DNA of 64,000 nt from an uncultured Flavobacteriales bacterium (GTDB lineage Bacteria > Bacteroidota > Bacteroidia > Palsa-965), in NCBI GenBank assembly GCA_937974275.1, contig CALJIF010000062.1, forward strand, positions 12,512 through 76,511, read 5' to 3'. This document shows, one piece after another, positions 42,698 to 50,724 of the stretch (positions are counted from its first letter, which is position 1; every line of letters begins with the position of its first letter). The notes under the pieces are model-generated. The model searched no databases. It saw only the letters and a program-made list of their open reading frames with translations, and was not told the origin of the DNA. Both the position numbers and the translations under genes were made by a program.

Positions 42698-44217
42698 GAG
42701 GTTCCTTGCTTACCGTCTTTTAATACAATATTCAATTTTGCGAGCTCATCACGAATTAAATCTGATGTGCCAAAATCCTTACGTGCACGTGCATCCGCGC
42801 GCATACGAATGATCAATTGCATCAATCCATCTGCTGTGCCCGACTGATCTTCCATGATGTCATCTTTCAGTCCTAATACATCATGTACAAATGCAGTAAG
42901 TAATTTGATTAACGCAGACTTGTCTTCAGCACTAATAAATTCTTTTCCGTCATTAACGGAATTGATATAACGAACAACGTCAAACAATTCTGCAATTAGA
43001 ACAGGTGTATTGAAGTCGTCATCCATAGCTGCATACAAACGCGATTGCAGTTGCGGAATGTCGTATGTTGTTTTGTCGCTGACAGGCGCATTGCTCAATG
43101 TTTTCAACGCTTCCATTAATCTGCGGAATCCTTTTTCAGAAGCTTGCAATGCCTCGTTGGAAAAGTCAAGCGTGCTGCTGTAATGTGTTTGCAACATGAA
43201 AAAACGCACGGTCATTGGCGAGTAACCTTTGTCAAGCATAGGGTGTTTATCGCCCAGGACCGCCAATGATGGCGCAGCGCCCGGCGATTTCGGATCCAAT
43301 TGCAAACCGGTAAACAACTCTACAGGCAAAAATGAATTGCCTAATGACTTTGACATTTTTTGACCGTTCACCGTCAACATATTCGTGTGTATCCAATAGT
43401 TTACGGGAGCGGTGTTGCAGCAGCCGACGTTCTGTGCAATTTCATTCGTGTGGTGAGTTGGAATTAAATCCATTCCGCCGCCATGTATGTCGAAACGGTC
43501 GCCCAAATACTTGCGGCTCATCGCCGAGCATTCAATATGCCATCCCGGAAAACCTTCTCCCCATGGAGAATTCCACCGCATGATGTGTTCGGGTTTCGCT
43601 TTTTTCCACAACGCGAAATCCAATCGACCTTTCTTTTCACCTTGTCCATCGAGGTCGCGTGTGTTATTCAGTTGTTCTTCCAGCGAACGACCGGATAAGA
43701 CGCCGTAATTGTTGTTGCCGATATATTTTTCTACATCGAAATAAATGCTGCCGTTGCTTTCATACGCCAGACCATTTTTCATGATCTGCTCCGTCATTTC
43801 AATCTGCTCAATGATATGTCCTGTCGCAGTGGGTTCTATTGATGGGGGCATTGCATTAAACATCGCCATGACTTCGTGAAAACCTGTAGTGTAGCGTTGT
43901 ACAATTTCCATCGGTTCCAAGCGTTCCAATCGCGCTTTACGTGCGATTTTGTCATCACCTTCATCCGCATCACTTTCCAAATGCCCTACATCAGTGATGT
44001 TGCGGACATAACGAACTTTGTAACCCAAGTGAATGAGGTAACGGTAAATAATATCGAAGGAAATAAATGTGCGGCAATTGCCCATATGTACATCGCTGTA
44101 CACTGTTGGTCCGCAAACGTACATACCAACGTAACCGGGTTCAATGGGTTGAAAAATTTCCTTTTTACGGGAAAGTGTGTTCTGAATTTGAAGTTGATGC
44201 GGTTTCATAAATTTCAA
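42679..44217 (-). CDS. cysS: Cysteinyl-tRNA synthetase
   Basis: 512 residues. Class I synthetase for tRNA-Cys. HIGH-type motif 'HMGN' at residues 44-47, zinc/substrate Cys in 'YVCGPTVY' (C35) and 'WHIECSAM', zinc His in 'THHTNEIAQ', KMSKS at 287-291. An insertion of about 15-20 residues after the KMSKS loop region ('LQLDPKSPGAAPSLAVLGDK') is longer than in E. coli. A second Met at residue 4 is an alternative start. Promoter element 5 bases upstream. Confidence 0.97.
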   Translation of the reverse strand: MKFMKPHQLQIQNTLSRKKEIFQPIEPGYVGMYVCGPTVYSDVHMGNCRTFISFDIIYRYLIHLGYKVRYVRNITDVGHLESDADEGDDKIARKARLERLEPMEIVQRYTTGFHEVMAMFNAMPPSIEPTATGHIIEQIEMTEQIMKNGLAYESNGSIYFDVEKYIGNNNYGVLSGRSLEEQLNNTRDLDGQGEKKGRLDFALWKKAKPEHIMRWNSPWGEGFPGWHIECSAMSRKYLGDRFDIHGGGMDLIPTHHTNEIAQNVGCCNTAPVNYWIHTNMLTVNGQKMSKSLGNSFLPVELFTGLQLDPKSPGAAPSLAVLGDKHPMLDKGYSPMTVRFFMLQTHYSSTLDFSNEALQASEKGFRRLMEALKTLSNAPVSDKTTYDIPQLQSRLYAAMDDDFNTPVLIAELFDVVRYINSVNDGKEFISAEDKSALIKLLTAFVHDVLGLKDDIMEDQSGTADGLMQLIIRMRADARARKDFGTSDLIRDELAKLNIVLKDGKQGTSWEIKS

Positions 44218-44222
44218 TTGCC

Positions 44223-44230
44223 CAAATTTA
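44223..44230 (-). promoter_or_regulatory. TAnnTTTG promoter element of cysS
   Basis: TAAATTTG in minus-strand sense, 5 bases before the ATG at 44217 (14 before the alternative ATG at 44208). Confidence 0.55.
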
Positions 44231-44254
44231 CCGATAAAGATGAGGGAAGCACAT

Positions 44255-44286
44255 AAAAAAACAGGGTAACCTTTCGGCTACCCTGT
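44255..44286 (-). terminator. Rho-independent terminator
   Basis: ACAGGGTA (44261-44268) and TACCCTGT (44279-44286); in minus-strand sense a T7 run follows. Ends the MORN gene before cysS. Confidence 0.88.
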
Positions 44287-44305
44287 CACTCCTGAAAGTT
44301 CGGGA

Positions 44306-45196
44306 TTATTTGCTATCCACAGGCAGCGGACCGTCGCCAACGTATTTGCCGCCTTTGTAAAGTTTTATTTGCATCAATTTGCCGTTGTTGTCGTAAACGC
44401 GCTCTTCACCTTCCATCAGCTTACGATTCTTGAACGTTCCTTTCATGGAAATCTGACCGTTTTTGTACAGAATCCAGTAACCTTCACCGGTGAATTGTCC
44501 TGTGTTCGGCTTGTTCGCGTTATCGGTTACGGTTGGAGCAGTTCCTTTAATTTCTTTTTCTTCCGGAGCTTTTTCCGGAGTGGTTACCGGCTTCTTCGGT
44601 TCGTAAGTTTTTGTTTTCGCAGGATCAATATTACCACCGGCAAAATATGTTTCCTGAATCAACTCTCCGTTTTCATTGTATTCTTTCTTCCAACCTTCTT
44701 CTTTTCCTTCTTTTACATTTACTTCAATCGCTACTTTGCCGTTTGGATGATAGTAAACCTGCTTGCCATCACGCTTTCCGAGTTGATTGTAGTTGAACTG
44801 CTGACGAGGAACGCCATCTTCGTAATACAAGGTGTAATCTCCAACCCAACGAGTTCCAACCCATGTGCCTTCTTCTGATTTTTTACCGTTTTCGTGATAC
44901 ATCACCGCATGTCCATTAGGGCGATTGTTAACGAAAGTCAGTTCGCTTTTCTTGGCGCCGTTCGGATAGTATTCAATCCAAACACCGGTTTTCTGACTGT
45001 CTTTATAACGACCTTCTTCTACTTTAGCAGAAGGTGCATACTTCGGGTCTTTCTTGAAAGCTCCGGTAATGATCCACCATCCCTGGCGTTTACCGGCTCC
45101 GTCCGTTTGATTAAGAGTGTCCGACGCGGCTGCAAAGCTCGTTATAGAACAGGCGATCAAAGCGACAGTTAAGAGGGAGTGTAAAGCTTTTTTCAT
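44306..45196 (-). CDS. Secreted MORN-variant repeat protein
   Basis: 296 residues from the ATG at 45196, which opens a signal peptide ('MKKALHSLLTVALIACSITSFAAA'); the longer frame to 45277 would run across the promoter. MORN-variant repeats ('NGAKKSELTFVNNRPNGHA', 'NGKKSEEGTWVGTRWVGDY', 'NGKVAIEVNVKEGKEEGW') are interrupted by a Pro/Lys/Glu-rich spacer (about residues 195-225). Two more repeats follow ('NGQISMKGTFKNRKLMEG'). Third MORN protein of the window. A palindrome lies in its leader. Confidence 0.8.
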   Translation of the reverse strand: MKKALHSLLTVALIACSITSFAAASDTLNQTDGAGKRQGWWIITGAFKKDPKYAPSAKVEEGRYKDSQKTGVWIEYYPNGAKKSELTFVNNRPNGHAVMYHENGKKSEEGTWVGTRWVGDYTLYYEDGVPRQQFNYNQLGKRDGKQVYYHPNGKVAIEVNVKEGKEEGWKKEYNENGELIQETYFAGGNIDPAKTKTYEPKKPVTTPEKAPEEKEIKGTAPTVTDNANKPNTGQFTGEGYWILYKNGQISMKGTFKNRKLMEGEERVYDNNGKLMQIKLYKGGKYVGDGPLPVDSK

Positions 45197-45210
45197 CTGC
45201 GAGTGTGTTT

Positions 45211-45232
45211 CTAATCCGATTAATCGGTGTAG
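45211..45232. promoter_or_regulatory. Palindrome in the leader of the MORN gene (operator candidate)
   Basis: CCGATTAATCGG (45216-45227) is a perfect 12-base palindrome, extended by CTA/TAG at both ends. It lies just downstream of the TAnnTTTG element at 45242-45249, where a repressor would block transcription. Confidence 0.4.
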
Positions 45233-45241
45233 CTTACTAAC

Positions 45242-45249
45242 CAAATATA
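45242..45249 (-). promoter_or_regulatory. TAnnTTTG promoter element
   Basis: TATATTTG in minus-strand sense, 45 bases before the MORN gene start at 45196. Confidence 0.5.
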
Positions 45250-45373
45250 CTGCCAGACCATATACCATGTTCTGCAATTTCGATCAACCCCGCAATTATC
45301 TCGACGAATTCTTTGGTGGCGGCCTACACGACCGATTTCAATTAAGTTGTACGCAAAGCGGCTGTTTACGGTT

Positions 45374-46324
45374 TCATTTCCCGATAATATTTTTCAGGTT
45401 ACTGATCATGTCATCTGTCATTCGGCTAAGATCGTACTGCGGTTTCCATCCCCAATCTTCCGTAGCTTTCTGATCGTCAATGCTTTGTGGCCAGCTGTCC
45501 GCAATTGCCTGACGGAAATCCGGGGCGTAGCTGATGCTGAAATTTGGCACATGGCGACGGATATCAGCGGCAATTTCTTCCGGATTAAAGCTCATGCCGG
45601 CCAAATTGTATGAACTGCGTGTTTTGATGTGGTCTGCAGGGCTTTCCATAACCTCAATAGTGGCGCGGATAGCGTCCGGCATATACATCATAGGCAATGT
45701 GGTGTTTTCGTTCAGGAAGCAGGTGTATTTTCCTGTTTTTAATGCTTCGTGATAGATGTGCACCGCGTAATCCGTAGTTCCGCCGCCCGGAGCGGATTTC
45801 CAGCCAATTAATCCCGGATATCGGAGGCTGCGCGTATCAACGCCGTACTTGTTGAAATACCATTCGCACCAGCGCTCGCCCGCAAATTTGCTGATTCCGT
45901 AAACCGTCGTTGGTTCGATTACGGTGAATTGCGGAGTGTTAACACGCGGCGTTGTCGGACCGAATACCGCAATGGAACTCGGCCAGTATATTTTTTTGAT
46001 GTGCCCTTCTTTCGCAAGTTCCAGCACATGAAATAAACTTTCCATGTTCAACTTCCATCCGAACTCCGGATTTTTCTCAGCGGTTGCGGACAACAGTGCC
46101 GCTAACAAATACACCTGGGTAATATTTTCTTTCTTGACAATCTCAAAAAGTGTGTTCTTATCCAGTGCGTCCAGTTGCACATAAGGCCCCGCGTGAGAGC
46201 CGTCATCCGCTTTAAGATCGGATGCAAAGACATTGTCCTGACCGTAAATGCGACGCAGTTCCACCACGAGTTCCGTGCCAATCTGCCCGGAGCTTCCAAT
46301 TACCAGTATTCGTTCTTTACTCAT
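45374..46324 (-). CDS. L-threonine 3-dehydrogenase, SDR (epimerase-like) type
   Basis: 316 residues from the ATG at 46324; the frame extends to 46438 but the first 38 residues precede the 'MSKERILVIGSSGQIGTEL' start expected for this family. Extended SDR with 'GSSGQIG' for NAD, catalytic Tyr/Lys in 'TVYGISKFAGE', and 'RYPGLIGWKSAPGGGTTDYAV', a stretch I associate with the Flavobacterium-type L-threonine dehydrogenase rather than with UDP-sugar epimerases. Oxidises threonine to 2-amino-3-ketobutyrate. The partner ligase (kbl) is not in the window. Confidence 0.88.
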   Translation of the reverse strand: MSKERILVIGSSGQIGTELVVELRRIYGQDNVFASDLKADDGSHAGPYVQLDALDKNTLFEIVKKENITQVYLLAALLSATAEKNPEFGWKLNMESLFHVLELAKEGHIKKIYWPSSIAVFGPTTPRVNTPQFTVIEPTTVYGISKFAGERWCEWYFNKYGVDTRSLRYPGLIGWKSAPGGGTTDYAVHIYHEALKTGKYTCFLNENTTLPMMYMPDAIRATIEVMESPADHIKTRSSYNLAGMSFNPEEIAADIRRHVPNFSISYAPDFRQAIADSWPQSIDDQKATEDWGWKPQYDLSRMTDDMISNLKNIIGK

Positions 46325-46452
46325 GCGAAAAGCTTCAAAATGTTGTGCCGTAAAGTTGTGAAATACCTGTGAGATTTTAGTCATGATTGCTAATATTCCG
46401 CAGGATGCTCTGCGTATGACAACAATCAGCCCATACATGCCGCGTTGTTCCT

Positions 46453-46460
46453 TAATTTTG
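46453..46460 (+). promoter_or_regulatory. TAnnTTTG promoter element of trhO
   Basis: TAATTTTG, 17 bases before the ATG at 46478. Confidence 0.5.
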
Positions 46461-46477
46461 CAAAAAATTAGAATACC

Positions 46478-47521
46478 ATGTCAGTACTAGTTAATCGTGT
46501 TTCCCGACAAGAAATGCGGAAGCGATTGATGGAAGAGCCCTTCCGTCGTATTACGCTTTCGTTTTATCGTTACGTCATTCTTGATGATCCTCAGGCGATG
46601 CGTGATGCGTTGTGGAAAGAATGGTCGGCGATGAATGTGTTTGGTAGAATTTACGTGGCACGTGAGGGTATTAATGCTCAGTTGAGTGTGCCCGAATTTC
46701 ATTTCGATGCATTTCGAAAAGCTATTGATGCGCGCCCGGAATTTAAAGATGTGCCTTTCAAAATTGCCGTAGAAGATGACGGGAAATCATTTTTCAGATT
46801 GACGATAAAAGTGCGCAAGAAAATTGTTGCAGATGGATTAGCCGATGACACATTTGACGTTACTAATGTTGGCAAGCATTTATCCGCAGCAGAATTTAAC
46901 GCAGCATTGGAACAGCCGGAAACGATTGTTGTAGATATGCGCAATCACTACGAAAGTGAAGTAGGACGATTTGAAGGTGCGATATTACCTGAAGCTGACA
47001 CGTTCAAAGAAGAGTTACCCATGGTGCTGGACAAGTTGAAAGGACAGGAGGATAAAAAGATCTTGATGTATTGTACAGGTGGAGTGCGCTGCGAGAAAGC
47101 AAGTGCGTGGTTAAAGCATCATGGCTTTAAAGATGTCAATCAACTTTACGGAGGAATTATTGAATACGCCCGTCAGGTTAAAACAAATCAATTGCCCACC
47201 AAGTTTATCGGAAAGAACTTTGTGTTTGATGAACGTTTGGGAGAGCGTATTACAAATGATATTCTTGCACAATGTCATAATTGCGGCACACCCGCCGACG
47301 ATCATTTAAATTGCACGAATCAGGATTGTCATGTGTTGTACATTTTATGTCCGAAGTGCAAAGAAGAGACAAAAGGTTATTGTTCACCGGAATGTAAGGC
47401 CTGGGATGAATTACCCGCCGATGAAAAGAAGCAACGCCGTGCAGAAGGTAAAGTGGTGAGAGCCGGATCTTTCTATCACAGCAAGTTGAAGCCGGCATTT
47501 ACACGACGAAAATCAGATTAA
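46478..47521 (+). CDS. trhO: Oxygen-dependent tRNA uridine-34 hydroxylase (rhodanese family)
   Basis: 347 residues. TrhO (YceA, UPF0176) makes 5-hydroxyuridine at tRNA position 34. The order is: an N-terminal UPF0176 domain ('YVAREGINAQLSVP'), a rhodanese domain with the active Cys in 'MYCTGGVRCEKASAWL', and a C-terminal Cys-rich part with several CxxC pairs ('CHNCGTP', 'CPKCKEETKGYC'), likely zinc-binding. Full length. Same direction as hmgA, but hmgA has its own promoter 50 bases downstream. Confidence 0.93.
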   Translation: MSVLVNRVSRQEMRKRLMEEPFRRITLSFYRYVILDDPQAMRDALWKEWSAMNVFGRIYVAREGINAQLSVPEFHFDAFRKAIDARPEFKDVPFKIAVEDDGKSFFRLTIKVRKKIVADGLADDTFDVTNVGKHLSAAEFNAALEQPETIVVDMRNHYESEVGRFEGAILPEADTFKEELPMVLDKLKGQEDKKILMYCTGGVRCEKASAWLKHHGFKDVNQLYGGIIEYARQVKTNQLPTKFIGKNFVFDERLGERITNDILAQCHNCGTPADDHLNCTNQDCHVLYILCPKCKEETKGYCSPECKAWDELPADEKKQRRAEGKVVRAGSFYHSKLKPAFTRRKSD

Positions 47522-47534
47522 TGGGAAATCGGTT

Positions 47535-47548
47535 ATGACTTTTGTCAT
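47535..47548. promoter_or_regulatory. ATGAC-N4-GTCAT palindrome upstream of hmgA
   Basis: Perfect 5-base arms around TTTT, touching the -33 TTG of the hmgA promoter and 51 bases before the ATG. Same arms and near-equal distance as upstream of kynA (16540-16553). Confidence 0.5.
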
Positions 47549-47578
47549 TGACCGTTTGTATAACCGAGAATAGTTTTG
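47548..47578 (+). promoter_or_regulatory. TTG-N20-TAnnTTTG promoter of hmgA
   Basis: TTG at 47548-47550, 20-base spacer, TAGTTTTG at 47571-47578; 21 bases before the ATG at 47600. Argues against an earlier in-frame TTG start at 47576. Confidence 0.65.
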
Positions 47579-47599
47579 GATGAAATAAAATCATCCATT

Positions 47600-48757
47600 A
47601 TGCCTATTTATCATAAACTCGGTACGTTTCCGTCCAAACGTCATATCGTTACAAAAAACGAGAAGGGTAATTTTCTTTACGAGCAGTTATTCGGTACAGA
47701 AGGATTTAATAATCATTCTTCGTTAACGTATCATATTCATCGTCCGACACAGATTAAAGAGATCGTAAAGTCGACAGACGTGTCTCCGAAAATTGCAATT
47801 CCCAAGAACATTCGCCCGATGTTGTTGCAGGGATTTCAGGTGCCGCCGAAAGATGATTTTTTGGAAAGCCGTGTTCCGGTATTGGTAAACGGTGATTGTA
47901 TCATCGGATTGGCTGCACCGCGAAAAAGTTTACGCAGTTATTTTTATAAAAACGGTGATGCGGATGAAATGCTTTTCATTCATAAAGGCAAAGGGAAGTT
48001 GCGCACGTTTATGGGTAATATCGATTTCGAATACGGCGATTACCTGATTATTCCGCGTGGGATGATTTATCAGATTGATTTTGAAACCGAAGACAACCGC
48101 ATTTTTTATGTAGAAAGTTACGCGCCCTTCTTCACGCCGAAACGTTACAAGAGTTCTTCGGGGCAGTTGCTCGAGCATTCACCGTTTTGTGAGCGCGACA
48201 TGAAATTGCCAACCGAGTTGGAAACGTTTGATGAAAAGGGTGACTTCCTGATGAAGATTAAGAAGGAAGGTATGTTGCACGAATTGGTGTATGCTACACA
48301 TCCTTTTGATGTTGTGGGATGGGACGGATACAATTTCCCTTGGGGATTCTCGATTCACAATTTTGAACCGATAACAGGACGCGTGCATTTGCCACCGCCA
48401 ATCCACCAAACTTTTGAAACGTCCACATTTGTGGTGTGTTCGTTTGTTCCGCGTATGTACGATTACCATCCTTTGGCAGTGCCTGCTCCATACAATCACA
48501 GTAATATCGATTCAGACGAAGTGTTGTATTACGTGGACGGTGATTTCATGAGCCGTAACAACATTGAACAAGGACACATCACGTTACATCCGAAAGGCAT
48601 TCCGCACGGACCTGCACCGGGAGCTATGGAGCGCAGTATCGGGCAAAAGGATACGCAAGAGTTGGCAGTGATGGTGGACACCTTCCGCCCGCTGATGATT
48701 ACCGAAGAGGCATTGAAAATTGACGACGGCAAGTACTACAAAACCTGGGTTGATTAA
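47600..48757 (+). CDS. hmgA: Homogentisate 1,2-dioxygenase
   Basis: 385 residues from the ATG at 47600. Fe(II) ring-cleaving enzyme turning homogentisate into maleylacetoacetate in Phe/Tyr breakdown. Cupin-type with iron ligands in the C-terminal half: 'YNHSNIDSDEVLYYVDGDF' (His and Glu) and 'PKGIPHGPAPGAMER' (His); 'LRTFMGNIDFEYGDYLIIPRG' is in the N-terminal cupin. Shorter than the roughly 440-residue proteobacterial and human enzymes, as in other Bacteroidota. Followed by HPPD, which makes its substrate; maleylacetoacetate isomerase and fumarylacetoacetase are not in the window. Confidence 0.94.
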   Translation: MPIYHKLGTFPSKRHIVTKNEKGNFLYEQLFGTEGFNNHSSLTYHIHRPTQIKEIVKSTDVSPKIAIPKNIRPMLLQGFQVPPKDDFLESRVPVLVNGDCIIGLAAPRKSLRSYFYKNGDADEMLFIHKGKGKLRTFMGNIDFEYGDYLIIPRGMIYQIDFETEDNRIFYVESYAPFFTPKRYKSSSGQLLEHSPFCERDMKLPTELETFDEKGDFLMKIKKEGMLHELVYATHPFDVVGWDGYNFPWGFSIHNFEPITGRVHLPPPIHQTFETSTFVVCSFVPRMYDYHPLAVPAPYNHSNIDSDEVLYYVDGDFMSRNNIEQGHITLHPKGIPHGPAPGAMERSIGQKDTQELAVMVDTFRPLMITEEALKIDDGKYYKTWVD

Positions 48758-48930
48758 AGATGATTTACGTCAGGTGCTATTGTTTGCCGCGTAAATCTTG
48801 CTAAATTTAAGTATGAATGAAATGAAGATATTGTTATTATCTCCGCACATCAGAGCGATGTGGTCACATTCGTGAGGTTTTGTTAGACGACAATTTTCAT
48901 GAATACAACAATTATTAAAACATAATACAA

Positions 48931-50091
48931 ATGGCTACTGAAGTAAAAAACGTTGAATACGGTTTAGATAAAATATTTGAAGGTGCTCAGGATTTCCTGC
49001 CACTATTGGGAACAGACTATGTAGAATTTTACGTAGGTAATGCGAAACAATCAGCGCACTTTTATAAAACGGCTTTCGGTTTTCAGTCCTGCGCTTATGC
49101 AGGTTTGGAAACAGGTGTACGTGACCGCGCCTCTTATGTGTTGTCGCAAGGAAAAATTCGTTTGGTATTAACAACACCATTAAACAGCGAATCCCCGATT
49201 GCAGAACACATCAAGAAACACGGGGACGGTGTTAAGGTGATTGCATTGTGGGTAGAAGATGCGACAAAGGCATTTGAAGAAACTACAAAGCGAGGTGCGA
49301 AGCCTTTCATGACGCCGACTTTGGAAAAAGACGAACATGGTGAAGTTATTCGTTCCGGTATTTATACATACGGTGAAACAGTTCACATTTTCGTAGAGCG
49401 CAAAAAGTATGATGGTCCGTTTTTGCCGGGCTATAAAAAGTGGGAATCGGATTATAATCCATCTCCTGTTGGATTGAAATTCATTGACCACATGGTTGGT
49501 AACGTTGGTTGGGGAGAAATGAATCAGTGGGTGAAGTGGTACGAAGATGTTATGGGCTTTGTAAATTTCTTGTCGTTTGATGATAAAACGATTCACACGG
49601 AATACTCCGCTTTAATGTCGAAAGTAATGTCGAACGGAAACGGACGAATCAAATTCCCGATTAACGAACCGGCTGAAGGCAAGAAGAAATCTCAGATTGA
49701 AGAGTATCTTGATTTTTACGAAGGTCCGGGTTGTCAGCACATTGCAGTAGCAACAGATGACATCATCAAAACTGTTTCCGAGTTGCGTGCACGTGGCGTA
49801 GAATTTTTATCAGCGCCTCCACATTCCTATTACGAGGCAATTCCGGCACGTTTGGGTGAACACATGAAGATGATGAAAGAAGACATCAACGTGTTGGAGA
49901 AGCTCAGCATTTTGGTTGATGCGGATGAAGAAGGTTATTTGCTTCAGATATTCACCAAACCTGTTGAAGACCGTCCGACGTTGTTTTATGAAATCATTCA
50001 GCGTATGGGTGCTAAAGGATTCGGTGCCGGCAATTTCAAAGCGTTGTTTGAATCAATCGAACGCGAACAAGAGAAGCGCGGCACGTTGTAA
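48931..50091 (+). CDS. hppD: 4-Hydroxyphenylpyruvate dioxygenase
   Basis: 386 residues. Fe(II) enzyme forming homogentisate from 4-hydroxyphenylpyruvate. Two VOC-fold halves. The iron ligands are His in 'IDHMVGNV', His in 'GCQHIAVATDDI', and Glu in 'PTLFYEIIQR'; 'GFGAGNFKALFESIEREQ' is the conserved C-terminal lid. Directly after hmgA in pathway order reversed (173-base gap without a clear promoter element, but with an ATGTG/CACAT palindrome at 48858-48869). Ends before a terminator. Confidence 0.96.
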   Translation: MATEVKNVEYGLDKIFEGAQDFLPLLGTDYVEFYVGNAKQSAHFYKTAFGFQSCAYAGLETGVRDRASYVLSQGKIRLVLTTPLNSESPIAEHIKKHGDGVKVIALWVEDATKAFEETTKRGAKPFMTPTLEKDEHGEVIRSGIYTYGETVHIFVERKKYDGPFLPGYKKWESDYNPSPVGLKFIDHMVGNVGWGEMNQWVKWYEDVMGFVNFLSFDDKTIHTEYSALMSKVMSNGNGRIKFPINEPAEGKKKSQIEEYLDFYEGPGCQHIAVATDDIIKTVSELRARGVEFLSAPPHSYYEAIPARLGEHMKMMKEDINVLEKLSILVDADEEGYLLQIFTKPVEDRPTLFYEIIQRMGAKGFGAGNFKALFESIEREQEKRGTL

Positions 50092-50113
50092 TAGGCGATA
50101 CTTAAATCACAAG

Positions 50114-50141
50114 AAAGGCTGTCCTTCGGGATGGCCTTTTT
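50114..50141 (+). terminator. Rho-independent terminator
   Basis: AAGGCTGTCC and GGATGGCCTT (10 pairs with two G-T) around a TTCG tetraloop, then T5. Ends hppD. Confidence 0.85.
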
Positions 50142-50180
50142 ATTCGTGTTGTTATCGTTGTAAAAATGTAATTTGGTGGT

Positions 50181-50717
50181 GTGAAGAAAGCAGGTAAATA
50201 CTTGTTAGTGGTGGCCGGTGTAATCGGTTTCATATTTGGCATTTGGTGGTTCGGATTCCGCGAATCGGGCTTAATGCAAACGCGGGTATTGTCATCAGCA
50301 GGTGCGCAATATCAATTAAGCTTGCCCGGTGTTATGAATCCTGCACCACAACTTAATGACAATGCATCACTCCAATATGCAGATGCGGACGCAGAATTGT
50401 ACGTAGTAATTATTGACGATTCCAAAGACAAGATTACATCATTCGGTCTCGACTACGATTTGGATACGTACATGAAAATTGCATCGCGCAATATTGACAG
50501 CGTGGGTGTGTTCGTGAATGCCAAAAAGGAAATCAATAATTTGCCCGCATTACAAACGACTATTATCCGAAAGCAAGGAGGAAACGAAACAACTTATTTG
50601 CTTACCTGCGTAGAGTCGGAAAAATTCTTTTACCAGATTTTACTCTGGACTCCGACCACGCGACTAGAGTCGAATCGTGAGACGATGGAAGCGATCATCG
50701 CATCTTTCAGCGAATAG
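50181..50717 (+). CDS. Membrane-anchored hypothetical protein
   Basis: 178 residues from a GTG start ('VKKAGKYLLVVAGVIG...'); no ATG is near. One N-terminal hydrophobic segment, either signal anchor or signal peptide, then a soluble roughly 145-residue domain with alternating strands and helices ('DAELYVVIIDDSKDK', 'LPALQTTIIRKQGG', 'FYQILLWTPTTRLESNRETMEAIIASF'). The end resembles PsbP/Mog1-like domains that close with a strand plus an amphipathic helix, but this is a guess by pattern. Convergent with aspS, 7 bases apart. Confidence 0.7.
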   Translation: MKKAGKYLLVVAGVIGFIFGIWWFGFRESGLMQTRVLSSAGAQYQLSLPGVMNPAPQLNDNASLQYADADAELYVVIIDDSKDKITSFGLDYDLDTYMKIASRNIDSVGVFVNAKKEINNLPALQTTIIRKQGGNETTYLLTCVESEKFFYQILLWTPTTRLESNRETMEAIIASFSE

Positions 50718-50724
50718 AATCGTA

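Noticed and set aside
45117..45473. Plus-strand frame of 118 codons between the MORN and threonine dehydrogenase genes
   Set aside because: Both ends are antisense to well-supported genes and the middle has low-complexity, Cys-rich composition without family features; a shadow frame.
48762..48797. Hairpin GATTTACG/CGTAAATC after hmgA as a terminator
   Set aside because: Loop of 20 bases and no T run; more likely hmgA and hppD share transcription.
48833..48875. Possible short peptide frame upstream of hppD
   Set aside because: About 20 codons, no conserved features, no promoter match; not supportable.
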